Below, in pieces: positions 7,700 to 15,075 of a stretch of DNA of 56,375 bases. Both the position numbers and the translations under genes were made by a program. Every line of letters starts with the position of its first letter. Positions within the stretch are counted from its first letter, which is position 1. The notes beneath the pieces were generated by a model. The model was given only the letters and a program-made list of their open reading frames with translations, did not search any database and was not told where the DNA came from. This DNA is from an uncultured Nesterenkonia sp. GTDB taxonomy: Bacteria > Actinomycetota > Actinomycetes > Actinomycetales > Micrococcaceae. The stretch spans positions 1 through 56,375 of the forward strand of contig CAMIAK010000013.1 of assembly GCA_946222885.1 (NCBI GenBank). Direction: 5' to 3'.

Positions 7700-9361
7700 C
7701 TGTCTCTCCGCCGGCCGCCGGGGCTTCCAGAGCAGGGCGAAGAACATCGCGTCGGTGCCGTGGACATGCGGCCACAGCTGCACCAGCTTCGAGCTGATGT
7801 CCTCTCTCTTCTGCCCGGGGTCCTGTGCGGCAGGGGAGATGAGCTCCGCACCCTGGGGGAGGGCGACGCCGGCCATGGCCTCGTGGGCGTCCAGCAGCTG
7901 CAGCTCGGGATGGCGGCGCAGCACGTCCTCCACCTGCACCAGGGTCTCGGCGATATGCGGGGAGCAGGTCACATAGGCCATGATGCCGCCGGGGGCGAGC
8001 ACGCCGGCGCCCGCGTCCAGCAGCTCCTCCTGGAGCACGGTCAGCTCGGCGAGGTCTGCCGGCTTCCGGCGCCAACGGGACTCGGGGCGGCGGCGCAGGG
8101 CGCCGAAGCCGGTGCAGGGGGCGTCGATGAGGATGCGGTCGAAGCTCTCCCCGGTCTCGGCGATGCTTCGGCCGTCTCCGGTACGCACGGTCCATGCCTC
8201 CGAGGGGACGGGGGAGAGGGCCTTGCTGACCAGTTCGGCACGGTGGGGTGCGGGCTCGTTGGCCAGCAGAGTCGCTTCATGCTGGGCGGCCAGGGCCGCC
8301 AGCAGGGCGGCCTTGCCGCCGGGGCCGGCACAGAGGTCGAGCCACCTCTCTCCGGCGACGTCCGGGTCGGTGGTCTCCGGGGTCCAGGCGCCGGCCAGCG
8401 CGCGGGCGATCCATTGCGAGCCGATGTCCTGGACGCGCAGCTCACCCTCCGGAACGCCGGCCAGCCGTCCCACATCCCCTCCGCGGAAGACGGCGGCGTC
8501 CTCGATGAGCTCCGACACCGCCGCGCCGGCCTCCGCTGCGGAGACCAGACGTCTTTCCCGGACGCCCGGCAGCTCCACCAGGTGGATCTCCGGGGCGGCG
8601 TTGTCCGCAGCCAGCAGCTCCTCGAGCTCCTCACCGCGGCCGTAGAGCCGCAGCGACTGTTTCAGGGCGCGCACCACCCAGGCGGGGTGGGCGTGCTGGA
8701 GGGCCAGAGCAGCATCGCTGCCGGGCTCCTCAGCGCTGGAGATCTCGCTGAGCCACTGCTCCATGGTCTTCTCGCTGACCCGGCGAAGCACAGCGTTGAC
8801 GAATCCGGAGGGACCGGCGCCGATCTCGGCGCGCACCAGCCCCACGGTCTCGTTCACGGCGGCGTGGGTGTTCACCCGCATCGCCAACAGCTGGTGGGCG
8901 CCCAGCCGGAGGGCGTCCAGGATGGGCGGGTCCAGCTGGTCCAGCGGCCGGTCCACGCAGCGGGCGAGGACGGCGTCGTAGGTTCCCTGGGCGCGCAGCG
9001 CGCCGTAGGTGAGCTCAGTGGCGAAGCCGGCGTCGCGGCGGTCCAGTCTGGCGCGACGGATCTCCGCGGGCAGCACCAGGTTGGCGTAGGCGTCGTCCCG
9101 GCTGACCGCCCGCAGCACGCGGAAGGAGGCCAGCCGTGCGGGGTCCGCCTTCCGGCTGCGTTGGGAGGGGGCGCTCCGGCTGTACTGCCGTCCATCACCC
9201 TGCCGTCCGTCGCTCTGACCGGGTCCCTGCGGTCGGGCGCCACGGTTGCCGTTCGGCCGCTTCCCGGCATCTCCTGCGTAGCTCCCGGGGCCCTGCGTCC
9301 TCTCTTGGCGTCCCTTGGCGTTGCGGCGGCTGCCGCCGTCTCCCTGGGGAGGCTGGCTCAC
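7697..9361 (-). CDS. rsmB: 16S rRNA (cytosine-C5) methyltransferase RsmB, basic N-terminal extension
   Basis: It transfers a methyl group from SAM to C5 of a cytosine in 16S rRNA (C967 in E. coli). With the GTG start at 9361 it has 554 residues. That start overlaps the fmt stop by 4 bp (GTGA), so I prefer it to longer readings that run into fmt. Residues 1 to about 75 are a disordered Gly/Arg/Gln/Asn-rich region. A NusB-like domain follows (from ARLASFRVLRAV). The SAM domain has LCAGPGGKAALLAAL (motif I), DAPCTGFGALRRRPE and YVTCSP. Both the DAPC and TCS cysteines are present. The basic tail may help RNA binding; that is inference. Confidence 0.93.
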   Translation of the reverse strand: MSQPPQGDGGSRRNAKGRQERTQGPGSYAGDAGKRPNGNRGARPQGPGQSDGRQGDGRQYSRSAPSQRSRKADPARLASFRVLRAVSRDDAYANLVLPAEIRRARLDRRDAGFATELTYGALRAQGTYDAVLARCVDRPLDQLDPPILDALRLGAHQLLAMRVNTHAAVNETVGLVRAEIGAGPSGFVNAVLRRVSEKTMEQWLSEISSAEEPGSDAALALQHAHPAWVVRALKQSLRLYGRGEELEELLAADNAAPEIHLVELPGVRERRLVSAAEAGAAVSELIEDAAVFRGGDVGRLAGVPEGELRVQDIGSQWIARALAGAWTPETTDPDVAGERWLDLCAGPGGKAALLAALAAQHEATLLANEPAPHRAELVSKALSPVPSEAWTVRTGDGRSIAETGESFDRILIDAPCTGFGALRRRPESRWRRKPADLAELTVLQEELLDAGAGVLAPGGIMAYVTCSPHIAETLVQVEDVLRRHPELQLLDAHEAMAGVALPQGAELISPAAQDPGQKREDISSKLVQLWPHVHGTDAMFFALLWKPRRPAERQ

Positions 9362-10407
9362 TCTGTCTCCTCGTCTCTGTCCGATCCTGCCGCCGGTCCC
9401 AGCACGGTGCGGCCCTGCAGGCCGCGGAACCAGTCGGCGGCGTTGAGCATCTTCTTGCCGGCCGGCTGGACAGCGCTGAGCACCACGGGCTGTCCGTCCC
9501 CGGCCTTCATCAGGATGACCCTTCGGGCGCCGGTCCGGTCCTCGGGGGCTTCGAGCACCTCGCCGGCGACGGCGTCGACCCATCCCGCAGGGTGTGGGGC
9601 TGTGTAGGCCCGTGCGACGCCGAGCTTCACCCGGTCCTCTCCGTTGAGCGTCCAGGCCCCGGGCTCCGGGATGGTGGCGTTGGTCCGCCGGATGATCTCG
9701 GCGGCGGGGGCGGCGGGGTCGATGAAGGCGTCCTCGCGGGTGAGCTTCGGGGCGAGGCTGGGCTCGCCCTGCTGCGGCGCGGGGACGGAGGCACCGTGCA
9801 GGATGTCCGGGAGCAGCACCTCCAGCAGGGAGGATCCCAGCCGGGTGAGCTCGCTCAGCACTGCACCGGAGGACTGGTCGGCGGGCAGCGGATGCTCCAC
9901 CAGCCCGTGGACCGGACCGGTGTCCATGCCCTTCTCCAGCTGGAAGACGGTGGCGGCGGTGGCCTCCTCCCCGTGGAGGATCGCATGCTGCACCGGGGCC
10001 GCGCCCCGGTACTTCGGCAGCCAGGAGTAGTGGAGGTTCACCCAGCCCAGCGGCAGGGCGTCCAATGCCGGCTGGGGCAGCAGCGCCCCATAGGCGACGA
10101 CGACGCCGAGCCGGGCCTCGAACCCGGCCAGCTGCCCGGTCACTGCCTCGTCGACCTTCGCAGCCTTGACCACCGGGAGCCCGGCCTCCTCTGCGGCCTG
10201 GGCCACGGGGGAGGGAGTCAGCCGCTTCTTCCGCCCCACGGGGGCGTCCGGGCGGGTCAGCACAGCGGCGACCTCCACGCCGGCCCCGAGCAGGGAGCGC
10301 AGGCAGTCGGCGGCGATCTCCGGGGTGCCGGCGAAGATGACCTTCCCCCGGGGGAGCGGGGTCTCTGCCTTGGCGGCGATCAGGGAGTCTTCGGTGAACT
10401 GTCTCAT
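9358..10407 (-). CDS. fmt: Methionyl-tRNA formyltransferase
   Basis: It formylates initiator Met-tRNA with 10-formyl-THF. The product has 349 residues. The formyltransferase domain includes FAGTPEIAA (near 25) and the catalytic block NLHYSWLPKYRGAAPVQHAI with its Asn and His. The third catalytic residue is in EKGMDTG. The C-terminal OB-like domain carries PGAWTLNGEDRVKLG. The start overlaps the def stop by 4 bp (ATGA) and is preceded by GGAGG. The first ~20 residues before RGKVIFAGTPE are longer than usual, but the overlap and ribosome site favour this start. The substituted Y and W in the NLH block are mild departures from the common NLHPSLLP. Confidence 0.95.
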   Translation of the reverse strand: MRQFTEDSLIAAKAETPLPRGKVIFAGTPEIAADCLRSLLGAGVEVAAVLTRPDAPVGRKKRLTPSPVAQAAEEAGLPVVKAAKVDEAVTGQLAGFEARLGVVVAYGALLPQPALDALPLGWVNLHYSWLPKYRGAAPVQHAILHGEEATAATVFQLEKGMDTGPVHGLVEHPLPADQSSGAVLSELTRLGSSLLEVLLPDILHGASVPAPQQGEPSLAPKLTREDAFIDPAAPAAEIIRRTNATIPEPGAWTLNGEDRVKLGVARAYTAPHPAGWVDAVAGEVLEAPEDRTGARRVILMKAGDGQPVVLSAVQPAGKKMLNAADWFRGLQGRTVLGPAAGSDRDEETE

Positions 10408-10982
10408 CGGAGGCCTCCGAAGGCGGAGGGGAGGGAGGGCGCGGCCGGTGCAGGGGCGGGCTGCCCGCGCAGCTTCCGCAGGGCCTCCTTCTTCTCCTCG
10501 CCGCGCAGCCGGTCCAGGAAGAGCCTGCCGTCCAGATGGTCGATCTCGTGCTGGAAGCAGGCGGCCAGCAGCCCGGAGGCGGAGACCTCCACGGTGCTGC
10601 CGTCCGGAGCCAGCCCCGTCAGCCGGGCCTGCTGCGGGCGGGCGACGGGGCCGTAGATCTCCTTGACCGAGAGGCAGCCCTCCTTCAGGAGGTTCTCTCC
10701 CTCGGCGGGCCCCTCGGCCTGCTCGCGCGGGGTGAACTCCGGCTCCCCGGAGGTCTCCAGCCGGGGGTTGATGACTGCGCCGCGGGAGCCGCCGACGTCG
10801 TAGGTGAAGATCCTCAGTCCGACTCCGACCTGATTGGCGGCCAGACCGATGCCGCGGGCGTCGTCCATGGTCTCGTACATGTCCTCCACCAGCCGGAGGA
10901 TGCGCTCGTCGACGGCCTCCACGGAGGCGGCGGGGGTGCGCAGGACAGGGTCCCCGATCATGCGGATGCTCAGAACGGCCAT
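10404..10982 (-). CDS. def: Peptide deformylase
   Basis: This Fe2+/Zn2+ hydrolase removes the N-formyl group from new proteins, so it pairs with the adjacent fmt. The 192-residue protein has all three motifs: GIGLAANQVG, EGCLSV (metal-ligand Cys) and QHEIDHLDG (two ligand His and catalytic Glu). After the catalytic domain there is a Pro/Ala-rich tail of about 25 residues. An insertion (FTPREQAEGPAEGENLL) sits just before EGCLSV. A GAGAAT hexamer 7 nt before the ATG resembles the leaderless -10 boxes elsewhere in the window but is not a TANNNT match. Confidence 0.96.
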   Translation of the reverse strand: MAVLSIRMIGDPVLRTPAASVEAVDERILRLVEDMYETMDDARGIGLAANQVGVGLRIFTYDVGGSRGAVINPRLETSGEPEFTPREQAEGPAEGENLLKEGCLSVKEIYGPVARPQQARLTGLAPDGSTVEVSASGLLAACFQHEIDHLDGRLFLDRLRGEEKKEALRKLRGQPAPAPAAPSLPSAFGGLR

Positions 10983-10995
10983 GCCTATGATTCTC

Positions 10996-11883
10996 TCACT
11001 CGGCGGCGGATGCGGGTGCGGCTGCAGGGGCCGGCGCGGGCGCCGGCGGGGGAGGGAGGGGCCGCAGCGCGGGTCCTGCGGAGGCGGTGACCCGGGCGTG
11101 CTCCCAGACCTGGCGCAGCGCCCAGAACTTGTACCAGTGGCTCTTCAGCGCCTCGGGCTTGGCCTGCAGGGGGACCACCTCCGCCTCGGAGATCGCCACG
11201 CCCATCAGGACCGGGCTCTGTTCGGCGCAGCTCCAGGGCTCCCAGGTGCCGGCGGCGGCGTCGACGAGCTGCTCCTCAGCCTGCATGCCGGCCACCAGCT
11301 GCATGACCACGGAGTCGTTGAGCGGCTTGGCCCGCCCGTCACGGGTGAGCCCCTTGGTCTTGAAGTCGATGATGCACAGCCGGCCCCCGATCTCGGCGAT
11401 CAGGTCCAGGGTCCCGGCGTAGCCGACGGTCTGGTTCCACACCGTCACCTCTGCGGCCACCGGGGTGACGCCGTAGAGCTCCCACCATTCGTCGAAGCGG
11501 TCGGCGAAGCGGGTCTCCCCGTGGGCGGCCAGCGCCTCCCGGGCCTGATCGGCGGTGTGCCGGCGGCCGAGCTCCCGCAGGGCGACCTGCTCGGCATAGT
11601 TGTGGACGCGGTCGCCGCGCTCCGCAGCGGCGTCGCGGAAGCGCTCGGCGGCGGAGGAGGCCTGCCGCGCCAGGGTCTTCAGCTGCCCGGCCGAGCCGAC
11701 GGCGCCGGCCAGCCGGGCGTCCTGGATGAGCTCGGTGACCGCCATATGCCCGGCCCATCCGGTCATGTCCTTATGCTCCTGGCCGATCACCGTGGTGATG
11801 GAGGGCACCTCAGGGGGTGTGGAGACCGACCGGGAGTACATCCGGCCGTAGTCGGTGGCGTGGGCGAGAGCAGGCTGTGTCAT
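10996..11883 (-). CDS. PD-(D/E)XK nuclease-like protein
   Basis: The function is not established. The middle of the protein has the order expected for a RecB/Cas4-like PD-(D/E)XK fold: AAEVTVWN, then GYAGTLDLIAEIGG, then CIIDFKTKG, which supply Glu, Asp and Asp-x-Lys. A helical region (about 60-140) precedes this core. The C-terminus ends in a Pro/Ala run of about 30 residues. I choose ATG 11883 (295 residues); an in-frame GTG at 11901 would add six residues. The stop is 14 bp before def. Relatives occur widely in Actinobacteria as a phage-exonuclease-like family. DNA binding and nuclease activity are inferred from the motif only. Confidence 0.7.
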   Translation of the reverse strand: MTQPALAHATDYGRMYSRSVSTPPEVPSITTVIGQEHKDMTGWAGHMAVTELIQDARLAGAVGSAGQLKTLARQASSAAERFRDAAAERGDRVHNYAEQVALRELGRRHTADQAREALAAHGETRFADRFDEWWELYGVTPVAAEVTVWNQTVGYAGTLDLIAEIGGRLCIIDFKTKGLTRDGRAKPLNDSVVMQLVAGMQAEEQLVDAAAGTWEPWSCAEQSPVLMGVAISEAEVVPLQAKPEALKSHWYKFWALRQVWEHARVTASAGPALRPLPPPPAPAPAPAAAPASAAE

Positions 11884-11942
11884 CGGGATCCAGTCTCCCA
11901 CGGGCCGGTGACACGGCTATGTGGCAGCGTCCCGCCGGCTGA

Positions 11943-11973
11943 TTGGACGAACGCTGATGAGGTGGGTTAGAGT
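11943..11973 (+). promoter_or_regulatory. Promoter of the tRNA-Gly/Cys/Val cluster
   Basis: TTGGAC (11943-11948) and TAGAGT (11968-11973) are 19 bp apart, about 60 nt before tRNA-Gly. This is the best -35/-10 pair in the gap between the divergent nuclease gene and the tRNA cluster. The short leader up to 12035 contains no gene. Confidence 0.55.
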
Positions 11974-12035
11974 TTCATGTCGTCGCAAACGGCAGCGGAG
12001 CTCCTCCAGGAGGGGATCCGAGGTCAGGGCGATAT

Positions 12036-12109
12036 GCGGATGTAGCTCAGCTGGCTAGAGCATCACCTTGCCATGGTGAGGGTCGCGAGTTCGAATCTCG
12101 TCATCCGCT
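12036..12109 (+). tRNA. tRNA-Gly(GCC), copy 1
   Basis: The acceptor stem gcggatg/catccgc, the D arm with tagctcag, the anticodon loop ttGCCat closed by tcacc/ggtga, and a T loop ttcgaat give a complete 74-nt cloverleaf. Anticodon GCC reads GGC and GGU glycine codons. CCA is not encoded. An identical copy lies at 13893. Confidence 0.95.
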
Positions 12110-12144
12110 CGCGGGATAATGAAGAACCCGGTATGTAAGTCCCC

Positions 12145-12215
12145 GGTGGGGTGGCCGAGTGGCGAGGCAGCGGCCTGCAAAGCCGTCAACGCGGGTTCGA
12201 TTCCCGTCCCCACCT
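12145..12215 (+). tRNA. tRNA-Cys(GCA)
   Basis: A 71-nt cloverleaf with acceptor ggtgggg/ccccacc, anticodon loop ctGCAaa on the stem cggc/gccg, and T loop ttcgatt. CCA is not encoded. It is 35 nt after tRNA-Gly and probably co-transcribed. Confidence 0.95.
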
Positions 12216-12263
12216 CGCAGGCCCCGGTCCGCCGGAGCCGGTACAGTTGAATAGCCTTCACAG

Positions 12264-12335
12264 GCGCGATTGGCGCAGCGGTAGCGCGCTTCCCTGACAC
12301 GGAAGAGGTCACTGGTTCGATCCCAGTATCGCGCA
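12264..12335 (+). tRNA. tRNA-Val(GAC)
   Basis: A 72-nt cloverleaf with acceptor gcgcgat/atcgcgc, anticodon loop ctGACac between cttcc and ggaag, and T loop ttcgatc. It is the third gene of the Gly-Cys-Val cluster and is followed 9 nt later by a terminator. Confidence 0.95.
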
Positions 12336-12344
12336 CGGAGAGAA

Positions 12345-12380
12345 CGAAGGGGAGTCGGTCTGCGGACCGGCTCCCCTTCG
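12345..12380 (+). terminator. Terminator of the tRNA-Gly/Cys/Val cluster
   Basis: A 16-bp stem (12345-12360 with 12365-12380, one G-T pair) has a 4-nt loop TGCG. It lies just after tRNA-Val. The remaining 44 bp up to the wall-protein stop hold nothing recognisable. Confidence 0.75.
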
Positions 12381-12424
12381 CTGTATCCCCGCCTCCACGG
12401 GCGGGCTGCCGTGCTGAGCGGACC

Positions 12425-12802
12425 TCAGTCTGAATGTCTGTGGCGCCGGTATGCCGTGACCGCGAGGCCGGCTGTCAGCAGCAGGACCGAACCCAGGGTC
12501 AGAGCCGCGGCCTGCGAGCCCGTGGCTGCGAGAGGGCCTCTCTCTGCGGCGGGGCTCTCTCCGGGGCTGGAGAGGGTCCACTGCGCAGGTGCCTCAGGTG
12601 CCAGCACAAAGCCCTCTTCGGGGCGTGCGGTGATCACCGTCTCCTCCTGCAGGCTCAGCACCTCACCGGTGACCACCTCGCCCTCGATGAGATACTCCAC
12701 GCCTTCGGTCTCCGGGATGTGGACCTGATCGGGGGTACCTCCGTGCTCGTCCGAGGTCCGCTCGGGGTCCGCCGGGGTGACCTCCTCGGGGGCCGCCGTC
12801 AC
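12425..12802 (-). pseudogene. C-terminal half of a frameshifted LAxTG wall-anchored protein
   Basis: This reading frame holds the end of the protein whose N-terminus is at 12990-13718. It carries a sorting signal: LAATG, a hydrophobic helix (AAALTLGSVLLLTAGLAVTA) and the basic tail YRRHRHSD. LAxTG is the motif of class E sortases in high-GC actinobacteria. The frame stays open upstream of the ATG at 12802 to about 13000 and encodes more Pro/Glu repeats (EPDPSGEPTPTAEPSP). The ATG is therefore probably not a true start, and this piece is unlikely to be made alone. Removing one C from the minus-strand CCC at 12999-13001 joins the two halves into one protein of about 430 residues. Confidence 0.7.
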
Positions 12803-12989
12803 CGGACTCTCAGTCGCCGGGTCCTCGGCGGCCGGATCCTCTTCCGCGGGAACTTCTCCTCCGGAGGCCGGTTCAGAGGGGTCTGTCTCTTCTGTGGAAG
12901 CCGTCTCCTCTGTGCGCTCAGGCTCCTGTGACGGAGCAGGCTCTTGCGCAGGGGAGGGCTCCGCCGTCGGTGTGGGCTCTCCGCTCGGA

Positions 12990-13718
12990 TCAGGCTCTGG
13001 GCTCCCCGGTGGAGCCTGGCTCCTCCGTAGGGGAGGGCTCCTGGGTCGGGTCGGGTTCTTCCGTCGGCGTCGGTTCCTCCGTGGGCTCAGGCTCCTCCGT
13101 CGGAAGCGGCTCAGGCTCCTGCTGGGGGACGGGGTAGGTCAGAAGGAGGAGGGTGAATCTCGTCCGCTGGGCCTCGTTGCCGGTGCCGGCGGGAATCCAG
13201 GCGGTGAACTGGACTTCGTAGGTGTGCACCGAGTCCCCGGCAGAGCCTTCGACGACCACCGGCTCCCCGAGGATGCGCGCGTCCTCGACGCCGTCGAAGG
13301 GCTCCGTCTCCGCGTAGAGGTCCCCCATGCGGAACTCTTCGGAGGTCTCACCATTGACCGCGACGGTGATCATCAGATCCCGGGGGTTCCCCGACCGCGG
13401 TTCCTCGGAGTCCATGAGGGAGGGGTCCAGTCTCACGACCGGCCGGAACTCCTGGGGGTTCTCAGAGTCCACCCGCACAGAGGTGGTCACCGTGGCGGCC
13501 CGGCCGCCGGGAGCCAGGTTTCCTGCCGGGCCCTCGACGTTCCACTGCGGGGTCTCATGGAAGGTCTCCCCGTCGGCGGAGAAGCTCACCTCTGAGTACA
13601 GCTCTCCGTAGTGGGCCTCGTCCTGCACCTCTGCGGGTTCGGCCCATGCTGTCGAGGGAGTGAGGAGCAGCAGTCCGGCCAGGACTGCCGTCCATCTATA
13701 CATTGAAGAAGGGCGCAT
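12990..13718 (-). CDS. Secreted protein, N-terminal half of a frameshifted wall-anchored protein
   Basis: The 242-residue frame starts with a Sec signal peptide (MRPSSMYRWTAVLAGLLLLT, cleavage near AWA-EP). A beta-rich extracellular domain (about 28-200) follows, containing DLYAETEPFDGV and VQFTAWIPAGTGNEAQ. The PAGTGNEAQ segment faintly resembles TasA/camelysin-type domains; that is a weak impression, not an assignment. Residues 205-240 are a Pro/Glu/Thr linker of PTEEP-like repeats. The frame then stops at 12990, while the same repeat style continues in another frame to a LAATG sorting signal. I read this as one surface protein broken by a single-base indel near 12999-13007, or as a sequencing error there. 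Confidence 0.75.
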   Translation of the reverse strand: MRPSSMYRWTAVLAGLLLLTPSTAWAEPAEVQDEAHYGELYSEVSFSADGETFHETPQWNVEGPAGNLAPGGRAATVTTSVRVDSENPQEFRPVVRLDPSLMDSEEPRSGNPRDLMITVAVNGETSEEFRMGDLYAETEPFDGVEDARILGEPVVVEGSAGDSVHTYEVQFTAWIPAGTGNEAQRTRFTLLLLTYPVPQQEPEPLPTEEPEPTEEPTPTEEPDPTQEPSPTEEPGSTGEPRA

Positions 13719-13792
13719 GAGTCTGCAGACTACGGGAGCGAACGTGGCTCATCCGCGTCAGATCGCCCCTGTGTGCGAGAACAGGTGATGAT

Positions 13793-13824
13793 CCCCGTGA
13801 TGAGCACGGGGAGCCGGGGGCTCC
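13793..13824. other. Two adjoining hairpins in the 174-bp gap before tRNA-Gly copy 2
   Basis: CCCCGTG (13793-13799) pairs with CACGGGG (13805-13811) over a 5-nt loop. GGAGCC (13810-13815) pairs with GGCTCC (13819-13824). The two share two bases, so only one can form fully at a time. They lie upstream of both the minus-strand wall gene and the plus-strand tRNA. Their role is unknown. Nothing else is evident in this gap. Confidence 0.45.
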
Positions 13825-13853
13825 GGTGTGGGACTGATCACGGGTTTTGTGAT

Positions 13854-13882
13854 TTGCCTTCGCCCTGGAGCTCTGTCACACT
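13854..13882 (+). promoter_or_regulatory. Weak candidate promoter of tRNA-Gly copy 2
   Basis: TTGCCT (13854-13859) and CACACT (13877-13882) are 17 bp apart. The -10 is poor. Just after it, TATCCGTTGCG (13885-13895) is identical to the sequence at the probable transcription start of the tRNA-Gln operon (51342-51352). Confidence 0.35.
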
Positions 13883-13892
13883 TTTATCCGTT

Positions 13893-13966
13893 GCGGATGT
13901 AGCTCAGCTGGCTAGAGCATCACCTTGCCATGGTGAGGGTCGCGAGTTCGAATCTCGTCATCCGCT
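13893..13966 (+). tRNA. tRNA-Gly(GCC), copy 2
   Basis: Identical over all 74 nt to the copy at 12036-12109, in the same orientation, but transcribed as a single gene with its own terminator nine bases downstream. Confidence 0.95.
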
Positions 13967-13974
13967 CGTAGGAG

Positions 13975-14008
13975 ATGAAGCCCCGGTCCTTCTGGATCGG
14001 GGCTTCAT
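13975..14008 (+). terminator. Terminator after tRNA-Gly copy 2
   Basis: A 15-bp stem (13975-13989 with 13994-14008, one G-T pair) has a TTCT loop. It isolates the tRNA from the riboflavin operon. Confidence 0.75.
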
Positions 14009-14075
14009 TGCTTCCCGTGACGTCCCCGTGCTCTGCCTGCCGCCTACGATGTGGCACACTGGGACGCATCACTTT

Positions 14076-14213
14076 TCGTGCTCCGGGGTCGGTGAAAGTC
14101 CGAACCGGCGGTCATAGTCCGCGACCCGCAGCCGTCCCAGGACCCCTGGGCAGCTGCGGCTGAACCGGTGGAACTCCGGTACCGACAGTCACAGTCTGGA
14201 TGGGAGCAGCACG
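14076..14213 (+). promoter_or_regulatory. FMN riboswitch (RFN element)
   Basis: The conserved RFN blocks are present in order: ggtcggtgaaagtccgaacc, cggcggtcatagtccgcgac, a variable hairpin (about 14128-14163), gaaccggtggaactccggt, accgacagtcacagtctgga and tgggagcagc. FMN binding to this element turns down riboflavin genes. It lies directly ahead of ribM-ribD-ribEBA-ribH. A TACGAT at 14045-14050 could be the -10 of the transcript. Boundaries are approximate by a few bases. Confidence 0.95.
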
Positions 14214-14262
14214 GAAACCGGTGCCCGTCTCAGGGCGCGCACCGGCCTCGGCGTCTCCTGAC

Positions 14263-14294
14263 GTCTCCCCGGAGCCTCTGCCCGGAGGAGAGAC
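14263..14294 (+). promoter_or_regulatory. Possible ribosome-site-sequestering hairpin before ribM
   Basis: GTCTC (14263-14267) can pair with GAGAC (14290-14294), and CCGG (14269-14272) with CCGG (14282-14285). This would enclose the GGAGGAG ribosome site (14284-14290) ahead of ATG 14301. It would suit an FMN switch acting on translation, as there is no clear T-tract terminator between the aptamer and ribM. The fold is hand-drawn and unverified. Confidence 0.4.
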
Positions 14295-14300
14295 GCAGAC

Positions 14301-15032
14301 ATGGAGACGCTTCGCTGGCTGCTGGAGGCCGAGATCGTCATCGCCGGCAGCGCTCTGCTGCTGCGCGAGGTCATCGGCAACGGCTTCGGCCTGGCCTGCG
14401 CCCTCGGCGGCATGTTCCGCAAGGTCTGGGCCTGGCCGGTGGGCATCGCAGGAAACCTCGTCCTCCTCACCGTCTTCATGGGATCCTTCATCGGCCTGGA
14501 CGACAATCCCTCCCTGCTGGGCCAGGCCGGCCGGCAGATCATGTTCCTGGCGGTCTCCGTCTACGGCTGGGTCCGCTGGACCCAGAGCCGACGGCAGCGC
14601 ACGGAGGGCGACGACGGCGGCGCCATCACCCCGGAATGGGCCGGCTGGAGGGTACGGATCGGCCTCATCCTGGCCATGATCCTCGGCACCGCCGCACTGA
14701 CCCCGCTCTTCCGCGCCCTGGGCAGCTGGGAGCCGGTCTGGGCCGACGCCTGGACCTTCGTGGGCTCGCTGCTGGCCACCTACGGCATGGCCAAGGGCTG
14801 GGTGGAGTTCTGGCTCATCTGGGTGGCCGTGGACATCGTCGGCGTGCCGCTGCTCTGGTCCGCGGGCTACTACGCCTCAGCCCTCATGTACCTCTTCTAC
14901 GGGGTCTTCACCCTGGTCGGCTTCTTCGTCTGGTGGCGCGCCAACTCCAAGGCCCGGCCCAAGCCGAGCGTGGAGACCCTCCACCTCGATCCGCGCATCC
15001 ATCCCGCTGACGGGCGAAAAGACCACGAGTGA
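14301..15032 (+). CDS. ribM: RibM/PnuC-family riboflavin transporter
   Basis: A 243-residue membrane protein of the PnuC family, predicted to carry about six or seven helices. The family features include a Trp-rich middle (VYGWVRWTQ) and the C-terminal helix AGYYASALMYLFYGVFTLVG followed by FFVWWRA. PnuC relatives under an FMN riboswitch in actinobacteria (RibM/PnuX of Corynebacterium and Streptomyces) import riboflavin rather than nicotinamide riboside. Its place as first gene after the aptamer supports that. ATG 14301 has a GGAGGAG ribosome site 10 nt upstream. An unusual Arg/Glu/Asp loop (RRQRTEGDDGG) lies mid-protein. Substrate is inferred from context. Confidence 0.88.
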   Translation: METLRWLLEAEIVIAGSALLLREVIGNGFGLACALGGMFRKVWAWPVGIAGNLVLLTVFMGSFIGLDDNPSLLGQAGRQIMFLAVSVYGWVRWTQSRRQRTEGDDGGAITPEWAGWRVRIGLILAMILGTAALTPLFRALGSWEPVWADAWTFVGSLLATYGMAKGWVEFWLIWVAVDIVGVPLLWSAGYYASALMYLFYGVFTLVGFFVWWRANSKARPKPSVETLHLDPRIHPADGRKDHE

Positions 15033-15075
15033 GGTAGAACAGGGGATCTGGAGTGCATCAGGACGGGATGAGTGG

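Noticed and set aside
6899..9607. A very long plus-strand open frame (about 900 codons) over rpe and rsmB
   Set aside because: It is the antisense of well-supported genes. High GC content keeps such frames open. It has no family motif and its composition is low-complexity.
12055..12336. A minus-strand frame across the tRNA-Gly/Cys/Val cluster
   Set aside because: It is translation of the antisense of tRNA genes (GIEPVTSS-type peptides), a known annotation artefact. The frame across 51465-51716 is the same kind of artefact over tRNA-Glu.
12999..13007. Phase variation by a homopolymer tract in the wall protein
   Set aside because: The runs are only 3-4 bases, too short for typical slipped-strand switching. 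A simple indel or a sequencing error is more likely, though the surrounding repeats keep the question open.
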